From Microbulbifer taiwanensis (lineage in GTDB: Bacteria; Pseudomonadota; Gammaproteobacteria; Pseudomonadales; Cellvibrionaceae), in assembly GCF_014904815.1 (NCBI RefSeq), contig NZ_JACZFR010000030.1, forward strand, positions 20,227-84,226: a stretch of DNA of 64,000 bases, given 5' to 3'. The notes under the pieces are model-generated. The model saw only the letters and a program-made list of their open reading frames with translations. It had not been told where the DNA came from and did not search any database. Position numbers and translations under genes: made by a program. This document shows positions 44,687 through 53,534 of this stretch, in pieces. Position 1 is the first letter of the stretch, and every line of letters begins with the position of its first letter.

Positions 44687-45765
44687 AACGCATCCAGACA
44701 TTGCGGGAGCAATTTGCCACTCACCGCATCGACGGCCTGCTGGTGGCCAGCATGTCCAGTATTCGCTACCTGAGCGGATTCGCCAGTGATGAGGGCGGCG
44801 TGGCACTGCTATTGATCGGTGGCAACAGGGAATACCTGATCACCGACTACCGCTTCGGCGAACAGGCGCGCGAGGAGTGCAGCCATGTGCAGGTAGTGGT
44901 GCGCGACCGCGCCCGCCAGACACTCGGCGACCTGGTACGGGAACTGGCGGTTGAATGCAATATTCAACAGCTCGGCTACGAGCGCGAACATTTCCCGCAC
45001 GGGCGCTGGCTGGACCTGGCCGCGGAAATGGAAGCGCTGGTGCTGAAGCCGGTGCGCGGCCTGGTGGAACTGCAGCGCCGGATCAAAGACAACGAAGAGC
45101 TGGGCTACATGCGCCGCGCCGCAGATATCGGCGATCGGGCTCTGGACCATTTGCTCGGTATGCTGCGCCCGGGCATGACAGAGCGTGAGGCGGCAGTGGA
45201 GCTGGAATACGCGCTGAAGCGCGCCGGCTCCGAGAGTCTGGCCTTCCCCACCATCTTCACCTCGGGCCCGCGTACATCCCGCCCCCACGGTATGCCGAGC
45301 GAGCGACCGCTGCGTCGCGGCGACCTGATCACCGCGGACTTCGGCGCCGTGATAAGCGGGTACCGCTCCGATATGACGCGCAGCTTTGTCCTCGGCAAGG
45401 CCAATCCCAAGCAGCGGGAGATCTATCAACTGGTGCGCGCCGCCCAGGCATTGGGGGTGGAATCGGTACGCGCCGGTATTCCCTACAGCCAGCCGGCAGA
45501 CACGGTGAGCAGATTCCTCGCCGACAGCCCCTACGCGGATTACGCGGGTGAGGGGCTCGGCCACGCACTGGGCCTGGATACCCACGAACAGCCCTATCTC
45601 GCGCCCGGCTGCGATGAACTGCTGCAGGAAAATCATGTGGTGACCGTAGAACCGGGAATCTACGTACCGGGCTGGGGTGGAGTGCGCATCGAGGACGATG
45701 TGCGGGTAACCGGGTCGAGCACCGAGCTGCTGACCAGGTTCACGCGCGAATTAATCGAAATATGA
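44683..45765 (+). CDS. M24B Xaa-Pro aminopeptidase
   Basis: A 360-residue cytoplasmic metallopeptidase that removes an N-terminal residue before proline. The creatinase-like N-terminal half ends near residue 130. The pita-bread catalytic half shows all five metal ligands: DFGAVISGYRSDMTR (two Asp), EGLGHALG (His), VEPGIYVPG (Glu) and RIEDDVRV (Glu). The start overlaps the POT stop by ATGA. No signal peptide. With the importer it would degrade Gly-Pro or Xaa-Pro peptides, which dominate collagen digests. Confidence 0.9.
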   Translation: MKRIQTLREQFATHRIDGLLVASMSSIRYLSGFASDEGGVALLLIGGNREYLITDYRFGEQAREECSHVQVVVRDRARQTLGDLVRELAVECNIQQLGYEREHFPHGRWLDLAAEMEALVLKPVRGLVELQRRIKDNEELGYMRRAADIGDRALDHLLGMLRPGMTEREAAVELEYALKRAGSESLAFPTIFTSGPRTSRPHGMPSERPLRRGDLITADFGAVISGYRSDMTRSFVLGKANPKQREIYQLVRAAQALGVESVRAGIPYSQPADTVSRFLADSPYADYAGEGLGHALGLDTHEQPYLAPGCDELLQENHVVTVEPGIYVPGWGGVRIEDDVRVTGSSTELLTRFTRELIEI

Positions 45766-45809
45766 AAATACCGGCCGGCGGCCCGGCGAAGAGTGGAGAA
45801 ATAACAACA

Positions 45810-47117
45810 ATGCGCAACCTGCACCGGATACTGTTCTTTTGCTGTACTCTACTGCTGACTTCCTGCGACACACCGCGGCAAACCGCCAGCCAGAGTCTCT
45901 ACCAGCGGCTCAACCAATTGCCCGGCGTCGAAGTCGCGCGGGTAAAATCACTGGACGGTTTCACCCAGGGCTATCAGCTGTGGGTCGAGCAGCCGCTGGA
46001 CCACCAGAACCCGGCCGCCGGCAGTTTCAGGCAGAAAGTCTACCTGTCCCACCTGGACAGCGCCCAGCCGGTGATACTGGAAACCGAGGGCTACTGGGTG
46101 CGAGATTTCCCGCAGAAGGAACTCGCGGACATTCTGCGGGCCAACCTGTTGGCGGTGGAATACCGCTTTTATGGCGACTCCCTGAACGAAGGGGAAATTC
46201 CCTGGCAGTATCTCACCGTCGAGCAGGCCGCGGCCGACCACCACCGTATCGTCGAACTGTTCAAGCCAATCTATTCCGGCCCCTGGGTCAGCAGCGGCTT
46301 CAGCAAGGGCGGCGAATCGGCACTGATTCACCGGCGCTATTACCCGCACGACGTACAGGCCACCGTGGTCTACGATGCACCGCTGATCCTGGGCACGGAA
46401 GACACGCGAGTGGACAGCTTTATCCGCGACAGGATCGACAGCAGTGGCCAGTGCGGTCGGGAACTGGTGCGATTCCAGCGCGAACTGCTCGAGCGGCGCG
46501 CGGAGTTGATCCCGGAACTGCAGGCGCGGGCATCCGCAAACGAGCTGACCTTCTCCATCGGCGAGAGCAAGGTACTGGAATACGCCGCGCTGGAATATAC
46601 CTTCAGCTTCTGGCAGCGGGGCCAGACCTGCGACGAAATACCGCCAAAAGGCGCTGCCCCCGAACAGATGCTCGACCATATTGAGGAGGGCGGCGGCTAC
46701 TGGGTTTACAGCGACCAGGGTATCGAGGCGCTGGAGCCGTCCATGTACCAGCATCACACACAGCTAGGCTATTACGGCTTTATGACCCAGGACCTGGTGG
46801 ATCTGCTGCAGGTTGCGCCCGAGCCGAGCAACCTGGAATTTGCGCCGAAAGAAGTGGCGATAGAATTCGATGCGAAATTTACCCCCAACCTGATCGAATG
46901 GCTGCAGCACAACGGCCACAATACGCTCTACCTGTACGGTGAGCGCGATCCCTGGTACGCCGGCGCGGTCGATCACGGCAAGATTACCAACGCCTTTACC
47001 CTGGTGCAGAAAGACGGCCACCACCTGAGCCGTATCCGACAGCTGTCGGAGGAACAGCGGGAGCGGGCCTACGATGCGCTCAGCCGCTGGCTACAGCGTC
47101 CCGTCAATCGCGGTTAG
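45810..47117 (+). CDS. S37-family prolyl tripeptidyl aminopeptidase, lipoprotein
   Basis: About 435 residues. The lipoprotein signal MRNLHRILFFCCTLLLTSC has the lipobox LTSC. The alpha/beta-hydrolase fold has the nucleophile elbow GFSKGGES, the acid in YGERDPWYAG and the histidine in KDGHHLSRI. The YPHDVQATVVYDAP and EYTFSFWQRG blocks are as I know them in the PS-10/S37 family, which releases tripeptides ending in proline from peptide N-termini. I start at 45810, giving a proper lipoprotein signal; the frame also reaches 45762, overlapping the previous stop. As a membrane-anchored enzyme it would trim collagen peptides before import. Confidence 0.85.
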   Translation: MRNLHRILFFCCTLLLTSCDTPRQTASQSLYQRLNQLPGVEVARVKSLDGFTQGYQLWVEQPLDHQNPAAGSFRQKVYLSHLDSAQPVILETEGYWVRDFPQKELADILRANLLAVEYRFYGDSLNEGEIPWQYLTVEQAAADHHRIVELFKPIYSGPWVSSGFSKGGESALIHRRYYPHDVQATVVYDAPLILGTEDTRVDSFIRDRIDSSGQCGRELVRFQRELLERRAELIPELQARASANELTFSIGESKVLEYAALEYTFSFWQRGQTCDEIPPKGAAPEQMLDHIEEGGGYWVYSDQGIEALEPSMYQHHTQLGYYGFMTQDLVDLLQVAPEPSNLEFAPKEVAIEFDAKFTPNLIEWLQHNGHNTLYLYGERDPWYAGAVDHGKITNAFTLVQKDGHHLSRIRQLSEEQRERAYDALSRWLQRPVNRG

Positions 47118-47164
47118 CGGCAAGGAGAGTTATGATGGGCGCACAATAAAAACCGAGGTGACCA

Positions 47165-48037
47165 ATGAAAAAAAGCATTGCCCTGCTGATTCTCCTGCTT
47201 ACAGCCTTGGCAAATGCCGGGGAGCCCCGCCCGCCCTCACAAGTGATCGCCGAGGCCCCCGCCGCGCACTGGCGCAGGGCCGCCCCCGAAAATACCCTCT
47301 ACCTGGAGCTGGAAAACGGCCGGGTGATTATCGAACTGGCGGAGCAACTGGCACCCGGCCACGTCGCCAATATCAAGGCACTGACCCACGAGCGCTTCTA
47401 CGACGGGCTCAGTGTCTACCGGGTGATCGAGGGATTTGTCGCCCAGGGCGGCGATATGGATGGCAACAAGCCCGTCGGGGAAGGCAAGCGCACCATTCCG
47501 GCGGAATTCTCCCGGAAAAATATCCCCGCAAAGCAGTTCACTCCCCTGCCCGGCCCGGATGGCTACGCGCCGCAGACCGGCTTTGTTCATGGTTTTCCCG
47601 CCGCGCGGGATCCAAAAACGGGCGATACCTGGCTGGTGCATTGCAACGGCGCCTTCGCCATGGCGCGGGAACAGAGTATCGACAGCGGCGGTACCGAATT
47701 CTATGCGGTGATCGGCCCGGCGCAGCGCTACCTGGACCGCAATACCACGGTCTTCGGACGCGTACTGGAAGGGATGGAGATACTGCAGCAACTGGAGCGC
47801 GGCAACCAGGCGGGAGGCGTTCTCGAGAATCCGGATAACAACCGCATAGTGCGCATGCGTGTGGCCGCCGACCTGCCGGACAAGGAACGCGAGGAGTTCG
47901 AGGTATTGAAAACAGACTCCTCCAGTTTCAGGGAACTGATCGCCGCACGCAGTAACCGCCCGGAAGACTGGTTTGTGGCCCGCCCGGATTATGTGGACGT
48001 GTGTTCCGTGGGAATCCCCACCCGTCGCGCAAACTGA
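47165..48037 (+). CDS. Exported cyclophilin-type peptidyl-prolyl isomerase
   Basis: A 290-residue protein with a signal peptide (MKKSIALLILLLTALANAG). The cyclophilin core has VYRVIEGFVAQGGDMDG, a large loop, GAFAMAR and FYAVIGPAQRYLDRNTTVFGRV. It also has a C-terminal extension of about 60 residues ending VDVCSVGIPTRRAN. GAGGTG lies just before the ATG. It follows the S37 peptidase by about 45 bp. Cis-trans turnover at proline would help prolyl peptidases, which need trans bonds; I infer that role from the neighbours. General periplasmic folding is the alternative. Confidence 0.88.
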   Translation: MKKSIALLILLLTALANAGEPRPPSQVIAEAPAAHWRRAAPENTLYLELENGRVIIELAEQLAPGHVANIKALTHERFYDGLSVYRVIEGFVAQGGDMDGNKPVGEGKRTIPAEFSRKNIPAKQFTPLPGPDGYAPQTGFVHGFPAARDPKTGDTWLVHCNGAFAMAREQSIDSGGTEFYAVIGPAQRYLDRNTTVFGRVLEGMEILQQLERGNQAGGVLENPDNNRIVRMRVAADLPDKEREEFEVLKTDSSSFRELIAARSNRPEDWFVARPDYVDVCSVGIPTRRAN

Positions 48038-48052
48038 GCCCTCACAAATACT

Positions 48053-48081
48053 GGTTGGGCTGAGCACCGCGAAGCCCAACC
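48053..48081. terminator. Hairpin between convergent cyclophilin and dehydrogenase genes
   Basis: The perfect 9-bp stem GGTTGGGCT / AGCCCAACC has an 11-base loop. No T-run follows on either strand, so termination is uncertain; similar GGTTGGGCT palindromes are common dispersed elements in proteobacteria. Confidence 0.5.
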
Positions 48082-48093
48082 TATGCACTCCGA

Positions 48094-49341
48094 TTAAAAC
48101 CGATCCACCGCCAGAGGCTTCACGTCTACCTCCGGTTCCCGCCCCGCCACAAGATCGTCGATAATCTCCGCGGTTACCGCCGCCTGGGTCAGTCCCAGGT
48201 GCTGGTGACCGAAGGCGAGATAAATATTCTCCTGGCGCGGCGCGCGGCCGATGACCGGAAGCGAGTCCGGCAGCGACGGGCGGAAGCCCATCCAGCGTTT
48301 CGCCTCGCCCCGCTGCAACCCCGGCAATATTGTCTGTGCGTGCTCAAACAGGATATCCGCGCGGCGGTAGTCCGGCCTGGCCCTGAGTCCCGCCAGTTCC
48401 ACGGTGCCAGCGAGGCGCATGCCCTCCTCCATCGGAGTCATGACAAAGGAACGCTCGAAGGACACCATCGGGCGAGTCAGTTCCACACCGGGATCGGGCA
48501 GCATCAGGTGATAACCGCGCTCGGTATCCAGCGGCACTCTGTAACCCAGCTGCTGTGCGAGTGGCCCCGACCAGGCGCCAGCGGCCAAAACCATGCGCCG
48601 GGCCTTGAGGGTGTCATTTTCCAGTTGCACCTGGATCCGGCCGTCAGGCAGCGGTTTCAGCCGCTGTACTTCGGCACGCCGGATCTCGCCACCACCCTCG
48701 CGGAAGCAACGCGCCAGCTCCTGCACCAGCCGCAGCGGATTGACCGTGTGTGCAGTGTCGGGAAAGTAGAGACCGCCGGCGACAGATTCACTCAACGCCG
48801 GCTCCAGCTCGCGCAGCTGGCCCGCATCGAGCTCTTCGATGTTCACCCCGTATTCGCGCAACAGATTGACCGTGGCCAGGTTGTCCCGGCGCCCCTTGTC
48901 TCTCTGGTAGAGAGTCAGGGCGCCGCGCTTCGCCATCAGTGACTGCAGGCCGGTGCGGGACAGAAGTCGATCGAAGCTGGCAATGGAGCGGCAATTCAAT
49001 TCGCGCAGGCTGTGCGCGGAGGCGCGGGCATTGGCGGGCAGTGCGGCGCGGGCAAAGCGCAGCAGCCAGGGCAGCATGCGCGGGAGATAGCCCCAGCGAA
49101 TCGCCAGTGGCCCCAGCGGGTCAACCAACAGCTTGGGGATGGACAGAATGGTTTTCGGGTTGGCCAACGGCAGCACCACATCGGTGGCGAAATGGCCGGC
49201 ATTGCCGGAAGAACACTCCTCCCCCGGATCGCCGCGATCCACCAGCAGCACCCTGTGCCCGCAGCTCTGCAGCCTCTCCGCGATGGCGGTACCGATTATG
49301 CCGGCACCGACCACCAGGGTATCGACTTCCCCGCCGCTCAT
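48094..49341 (-). CDS. hypO: D-hydroxyproline dehydrogenase (FAD-dependent, DadA-like)
   Basis: A 415-residue flavoprotein. The FAD fold at the start is DTLVVGAGIIGTAIAERL, then SSGNAGHFATDVVLPLANP, and near the end WMGFRPSLPDSLPVIG and the final FAD block FGHQHLGLTQA, all typical of DadA-type D-amino-acid dehydrogenases. In the hydroxyproline pathway this class oxidises cis-4-hydroxy-D-proline to pyrroline-4-hydroxy-2-carboxylate. It lies 4 bp overlapped with the Xaa-Pro dipeptidase gene upstream (ATGA) and opposite the other three pathway genes, which makes the assignment firm. It has the DadA-like single-chain form, not the multi-subunit form. Confidence 0.87.
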   Translation of the reverse strand: MSGGEVDTLVVGAGIIGTAIAERLQSCGHRVLLVDRGDPGEECSSGNAGHFATDVVLPLANPKTILSIPKLLVDPLGPLAIRWGYLPRMLPWLLRFARAALPANARASAHSLRELNCRSIASFDRLLSRTGLQSLMAKRGALTLYQRDKGRRDNLATVNLLREYGVNIEELDAGQLRELEPALSESVAGGLYFPDTAHTVNPLRLVQELARCFREGGGEIRRAEVQRLKPLPDGRIQVQLENDTLKARRMVLAAGAWSGPLAQQLGYRVPLDTERGYHLMLPDPGVELTRPMVSFERSFVMTPMEEGMRLAGTVELAGLRARPDYRRADILFEHAQTILPGLQRGEAKRWMGFRPSLPDSLPVIGRAPRQENIYLAFGHQHLGLTQAAVTAEIIDDLVAGREPEVDVKPLAVDRF

Positions 49342-50678
49342 GCATCGCTCCCGGCAATCGCGCGGAAGCCGTTGCGACTCTGGTTTTCCACTCCATCCGC
49401 GTGCACCACCACACAGTCCTCCACCCGCACGCCGCCGTAGCGACGGAACCTGTCCACTTTGTCCCAGTTAATATGCCCCGCAGCAGGGCTGCGCGCCAGC
49501 TCTCCCATCTGCATATCGGAGAAATAGATACCCGGCTCGATGGTAAACGCCTGGCGTGCCTCCACCTTGCGCACCAGGCGCAGGAACTGCGCCCTGGGAT
49601 CGCGCGGGAACTCCTCGCCAGCAGGATTCGCCAGGTAGCCCCCCACATCGTGCACCTGCAGGCCGATAAAGTGGCCCAGGCCGCAGGGGAAGAAGTAACT
49701 GCTGACACCCCGCTCGACGATATCCGCCGGCTCCAGCCGCACCAGGTCGAAACGCGACAGCAGGTGGGCCAGGCGCAGGTGGCCGCGCCAGTGCAGGTCG
49801 GCGAATTCCATACCGATGCGCACCTCGTCCACCAGCGCCCTCTGCTCGGCGTCCACCGCCGCAACCAACTCTGCGTATTCGCCACTGCGGTAGGCGTAGC
49901 TGCGGGTGATGTCGCTGGCATAGCCCTGGTAGTCGGCGCCGGCGTCGATCACCAGCGAGTGAATATCCTGTGGCTGCATGCGGCTGCGGTCGGCGCCGTG
50001 ATAGTGCAATATCGAGCCGTGCCCGTTCACCGCCACGATATTGGCGTAGGGCAGTTCGCACTCCAGGACGCCGGCACCGCGCAGATAGGCGTGGTGGATA
50101 TCCAGCTCGGTACCGCCACCCAGGAAGGCATCCCGGGCCGCATTGTGCCCCCGCGCGGCGATCAGGTTGGCGCGGCGCAGGCAGTCGATTTCATAGTCGG
50201 TCTTGTAGGCGCGCAGGAAGTGCAGCTCGGCGACCAGCTTGGCCGGGTTGACCTGCGCCTCGCTGAAACTGCCCAGCAGCTCGGGCGCATCACCGATATA
50301 TGCAGTGCGCCCACCCGGCGCGGGCAATGCCGCGGCGATCTGTTTCGGCGACCTGGCCAATACCACATCGAAATGCTTGACCCAGAAGCCCTCGGGATCC
50401 TCCGGCGGCTGGTGCCAGTAGTCCTCCGGCTGGAAATAGACCAGACGCGGCCTGGCATCGGCGGATACCACCAACACCGAATAGGGGTGCTGCAGCAGCG
50501 GCAGCCAGTGCTTGAAATGCGGATTCACCCGGAAGGGGTAACTGTTGTCATCCAGGAATGGTGCGCTGGGCCCACCGGCATGGATCAGCAGGCGGTCGAA
50601 ACCGCAGTTTTCCAGTGCGCGGGCGTGGCGCTCCCGCAGCTCGGCAATATGTTCGTGATACAGCAGGTCCAGGTTCAT
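49338..50678 (-). CDS. M24B Xaa-Pro dipeptidase (prolidase), PepQ-like
   Basis: A 446-residue cytoplasmic prolidase that splits Xaa-Pro and probably Xaa-Hyp dipeptides. It begins MNLDLLYHEHIAELRERHA, as PepQ proteins do, and has AGGPSAPFLDDNSYPFRVNP. The metal ligands are in VIDAGADYQGYASDITR, GLGHFIGLQVHD, TIEPGIYF and RVEDCVVV. GAGGAGGGGAG lies directly before the ATG at 50678; the frame extends 8 codons more. It is first in a two-gene unit with the D-hydroxyproline dehydrogenase, a layout that joins dipeptide cleavage to imino-acid oxidation. A shared palindrome lies 70 bp upstream. Confidence 0.92.
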   Translation of the reverse strand: MNLDLLYHEHIAELRERHARALENCGFDRLLIHAGGPSAPFLDDNSYPFRVNPHFKHWLPLLQHPYSVLVVSADARPRLVYFQPEDYWHQPPEDPEGFWVKHFDVVLARSPKQIAAALPAPGGRTAYIGDAPELLGSFSEAQVNPAKLVAELHFLRAYKTDYEIDCLRRANLIAARGHNAARDAFLGGGTELDIHHAYLRGAGVLECELPYANIVAVNGHGSILHYHGADRSRMQPQDIHSLVIDAGADYQGYASDITRSYAYRSGEYAELVAAVDAEQRALVDEVRIGMEFADLHWRGHLRLAHLLSRFDLVRLEPADIVERGVSSYFFPCGLGHFIGLQVHDVGGYLANPAGEEFPRDPRAQFLRLVRKVEARQAFTIEPGIYFSDMQMGELARSPAAGHINWDKVDRFRRYGGVRVEDCVVVHADGVENQSRNGFRAIAGSDA

Positions 50679-50745
50679 CTCCCCTCCTCTAGCAACTCTC
50701 AATTATGAAGTCAGTTTTCTGTTGACAGTCTTTGCAAACTTTATT

Positions 50746-50759
50746 TATTGTACACAATA
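50746..50759. promoter_or_regulatory. Palindromic operator between the two divergent hydroxyproline units
   Basis: TATTGT-AC-ACAATA is perfect in both arms, and is followed by ACAAC as at 43297. It lies between the dipeptidase-hypO and the deaminase-dehydrogenase-epimerase units, and can control both. The form TTGT-N2-ACAA is common for GntR/FadR-type regulators, and such a regulator gene ends this locus. Confidence 0.65.
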
Positions 50760-50835
50760 ACAACTCAATTCAAAGCGAATTTACACAGCGCCCTGACCCG
50801 CCGGGTCGGGGCAATACCAATGATGAGGAAGTGAT

Positions 50836-51735
50836 ATGCAGATCGACTGGAGCGGCGTTTTCCCCGCAGCCACCACCCAATTCAATGCCGACGAGAGCCT
50901 GAACATCGCGGCCACCATGGAGCACCTGGAAGTGATGCTGAATGCCGGCATCAACGGCCTGGTAATGCTGGGCACCGTGGGAGAGAACTGCTCCCTGTCC
51001 CAGGAAGAGAAGAGCGAAGTGCTGCGTGCGAGCGTCAAGCAGGTAAACGGTCGCGTGCCGGTGCTGACAGGTGTGGCCGAGTACACCACCAGCGGGGCCT
51101 GCGCCTTCGCCCACGCGGCCAAGGAAGCCGGAGTGGACGGTCTGATGGTACTGCCGCCCATGTCCTACAAGGCGGACAGCGACGAAGTCGTGACCCATAT
51201 TCGCGCCGTGGCCGAGGCCACCGACCTGCCGGTAATGATCTACAACAACCCGGCCTGTTACGGCGTGGACATCACCGCGGAAACCGTGGCTGAGCTGGCC
51301 AAGGTACCGAATATCGTCTCGGTAAAGGAATCCTCCGACGACCCGCGGCGACTGACCGATATCGCCAACCTGGTAGATGACGACTTTGTCCTCTTCTGCG
51401 GCGTCGACGACCTGGCCCTGGAGAGCGTGGCCCTGGGCGCACACGGCTGGATTTCCGGTCTGGTCAATGCTTTCCCCCAGGAAAACCGCCTGCTGTGGGA
51501 CCTGGCCACCAGCGGCAACTACGAAGAGGCGCGCAAGGTCTACCGCTGGTACACCCCGCTGCTGCACCTGGACACCAAACCCAAGCTGGTGCAGTACATC
51601 AAGCTGACCGTGCAGGAGTGCGGCTACGGCAGCGAAGTCTGCCGCAACCCGCGTCTACCGGTCAGCGGTGAAGAGCGCGAGGAAGTGCTGGCGATTATCC
51701 GCAAGGCGATCGCCACCCGCCCGACCATCAAGTAA
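50836..51735 (+). CDS. hypD: Pyrroline-4-hydroxy-2-carboxylate deaminase, DHDPS/NAL family
   Basis: A 299-residue class I aldolase-fold enzyme. The Schiff-base lysine is K164 in NIVSVKESSDD, the catalytic tyrosine is Y136 in VMIYNNPACYG, and the carboxylate loop is GTVGENCSLS. The family includes dihydrodipicolinate synthase, but its neighbours (epimerase, D-hydroxyproline dehydrogenase, semialdehyde dehydrogenase) point to the deaminase that turns pyrroline-4-hydroxy-2-carboxylate into 2-oxoglutarate semialdehyde with loss of ammonia. It opens the plus-strand unit, 77 bp after the palindrome. The gene symbol follows Pseudomonas usage (HypD, also LhpC). Confidence 0.85.
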   Translation: MQIDWSGVFPAATTQFNADESLNIAATMEHLEVMLNAGINGLVMLGTVGENCSLSQEEKSEVLRASVKQVNGRVPVLTGVAEYTTSGACAFAHAAKEAGVDGLMVLPPMSYKADSDEVVTHIRAVAEATDLPVMIYNNPACYGVDITAETVAELAKVPNIVSVKESSDDPRRLTDIANLVDDDFVLFCGVDDLALESVALGAHGWISGLVNAFPQENRLLWDLATSGNYEEARKVYRWYTPLLHLDTKPKLVQYIKLTVQECGYGSEVCRNPRLPVSGEEREEVLAIIRKAIATRPTIK

Positions 51736-51746
51736 ACCAAATGCGA

Positions 51747-51824
51747 TCGTAGGGTGCGCCGCGCGCACCGAGAAGCCGTCGAGTTAGCACCGATCGCCTT
51801 TGGTGCGCACGGTGCACCCTACGA
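51747..51824. repeat. GTAGGGTGCGCC palindromic element, copy 1
   Basis: Arms of 23 bp (51747-51769, TCGTAGGGTGCGCC..., and inverse 51802-51824) differ at two positions and enclose 32 bp. It fills the spacer between the deaminase and dehydrogenase genes, just before the ribosome site AGGGAAAAAG of the latter. Confidence 0.75.
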
Positions 51825-51841
51825 CACAGCAGGGAAAAAGA

Positions 51842-53419
51842 ATGAAGACGCATCCCGTACTGATCGCTGGCCGGTGGCGCCGGGCGAGGGAAAATGGCCA
51901 TTTCTCCCCCGACAACCCAGCCACCCGCTCACCCTTAGATCAGCAGTACCCGATTTCCGACTGGAGCGACTGCGACGAAGCCCTCGATGCCGCCGCGGCC
52001 GCCGCACGCGAGCTGCGGCAACTGCCCGCAAAGCAGCGGGCGCGCTTCCTGGAGCGCTACGCCGACAAGATAGATGCGGCGCGGGACGAAATAGCCGCGC
52101 TGGCCAATCTGGAAACGGCCCTGCCGGCAGCGCCGCGCCTGGCCGAAGCGGAACTGCCGCGCACCACCAACCAACTGCGCCAGGCCGCTGCGGCTGCGCG
52201 CGAGGGCTCATGGGCGCAGGCGACGATAGATACCCAGCTCAATATCCGCTCGCAACTGGCCCCGATAGGCCCGGTTGTGGTTTTCGGGCCGAATAATTTC
52301 CCGCTGGCGTTTAACGGCGTCTCCGGCGGTGACTTCGCCGCGGCCATCGCCGCCGGCAACCCGGTGATCGCCAAGGGGCACTCCTCGCACCCGGGCACCT
52401 GCCAGCGACTGGCGGAACTGGCCCTGGCCGCCCTGATCGAAACCGGCCTGCCCGCCGCCGCGGTGCAGCTGATCTACGCCACCGCGAGGGAAAACGGCCT
52501 GCGCCTGGTCAGCGACCCGCGCACTGGTGCCAGCGCCTTTACCGGCTCCCGACCCGCAGGCCTGGCCCTGAAACAGGCCGCCGATGAAGCGGGCAAACCG
52601 ATCTACCTGGAGTTGTCCAGTATCAACCCGGTGGTGATACTGCCCGGCGCCCTGGCTGAGCGCGGCGCGGACCTGGCACGGGAGTTTGCCGACAGCTGCC
52701 TGATGGGCACCGGCCAGTTCTGCACCAACCCCGGCCTGCTCATACTGCCGGCGGGAGAAGCGGCGGAGCGGTTTATCGCCCGCGCCACCGAGCTGTTCAA
52801 CGAGGCACCGGTGGGCACGCTGCTGGGCGCCACGGGAGAATCGGGTCTCGCCGCCGCCATCGACACTCTGCGCGGCGCCGGCGCCAGGCAGCTGACCGAC
52901 AGCGACGGGGCGGATCCGAACCGCTTCTGCCGGCCCAACACCCTGCTCCGCGTCAGCGGCGAAGTATTTCTGCAACACGGTTTCCGGCTGCAGACGGAAG
53001 CCTTCGGCAATGCCGCGCTGCTTGTAGTCAGCGACAACAGCCAGCAGACCCTCGCCATCCTGGATTCCCTGGAGGGCAACCTCACCGGCTGTCTCTACTC
53101 CCACAGTGGCCGCGACGACGAGGCCGACTACGCGCTGCTGGAACCGGCGCTGCGTGACAGGGTGGGTCGACTGCTGAACGACAAGATGCCCACCGGCGTC
53201 GCCGTATCACCGGCCATGAACCACGGCGGCCCCTACCCGGCCAGCGGTAACGCCGGCTTTACCGCCGTGGGCATACCGGCATCGCTGCGGCGCTTCGCCA
53301 AGTTGGAGTGCTACGACAATGTGCGTCAGCACCGGCTGCCACCACTGCTCCAGGACCAGAATCCCGGCGACGCCTGGCGCCTGGTCGACGGCAGCTGGTC
53401 CCAACGCAGCATCCCGTAG
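51842..53419 (+). CDS. 2-oxoglutarate semialdehyde dehydrogenase (aldehyde dehydrogenase family)
   Basis: A 525-residue NAD(P)-dependent aldehyde dehydrogenase that oxidises 2-oxoglutarate semialdehyde to 2-oxoglutarate, the last step of hydroxyproline breakdown. The N-terminus [15 protein letters not shown] is standard, [12 protein letters not shown] holds the catalytic Asn, E257 (YLELSSINP) is the general base and C294 ([10 protein letters not shown]) the nucleophile. I start at 51842, which has AGGGAAAAAG upstream, not 51800. Its TAG stop lies inside the next palindromic repeat. Confidence 0.88.
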   Translation: MKTHPVLIAGRWRRARENGHFSPDNPATRSPLDQQYPISDWSDCDEALDAAAAAARELRQLPAKQRARFLERYADKIDAARDEIAALANLETALPAAPRLAEAELPRTTNQLRQAAAAAREGSWAQATIDTQLNIRSQLAPIGPVVVFGPNNFPLAFNGVSGGDFAAAIAAGNPVIAKGHSSHPGTCQRLAELALAALIETGLPAAAVQLIYATARENGLRLVSDPRTGASAFTGSRPAGLALKQAADEAGKPIYLELSSINPVVILPGALAERGADLAREFADSCLMGTGQFCTNPGLLILPAGEAAERFIARATELFNEAPVGTLLGATGESGLAAAIDTLRGAGARQLTDSDGADPNRFCRPNTLLRVSGEVFLQHGFRLQTEAFGNAALLVVSDNSQQTLAILDSLEGNLTGCLYSHSGRDDEADYALLEPALRDRVGRLLNDKMPTGVAVSPAMNHGGPYPASGNAGFTAVGIPASLRRFAKLECYDNVRQHRLPPLLQDQNPGDAWRLVDGSWSQRSIP

Positions 53420-53492
53420 GGTGCGCCGCGCGCACCGGATGGATGGCGCCAAAGGCAGCTACCCTAATCGGTGTGCACATCACACCCTACGG
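53414..53492. repeat. GTAGGGTGCGCC palindromic element, copy 2
   Basis: The left arm 53414-53436 is CCGTAGGGTGCGCCGCGCGC plus ACC, and the right arm 53470-53492 is its imperfect inverse. The TAG stop of the dehydrogenase gene (53417-53419) is part of the left arm, so the element has become the gene end. A weak palindrome half, GGTACAATA, lies just after it at 53502-53510. Confidence 0.7.
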
Positions 53493-53534
53493 CCAAGTAT
53501 CGGTACAATAAAAGATAATTCGGAGAAACTTACC

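Noticed and set aside
47132..47150. GCACAATAA and, at 53502-53510, GGTACAATA as further copies of the collagen-locus operator
   Set aside because: Only the right half matches; the left half shows no symmetry, so they may be chance AT-rich words.
50836..51735. Call as dihydrodipicolinate synthase (dapA) for lysine synthesis
   Set aside because: Same fold and Schiff-base lysine, but the operon with hydroxyproline epimerase, D-hydroxyproline dehydrogenase and semialdehyde dehydrogenase fits the deaminase.
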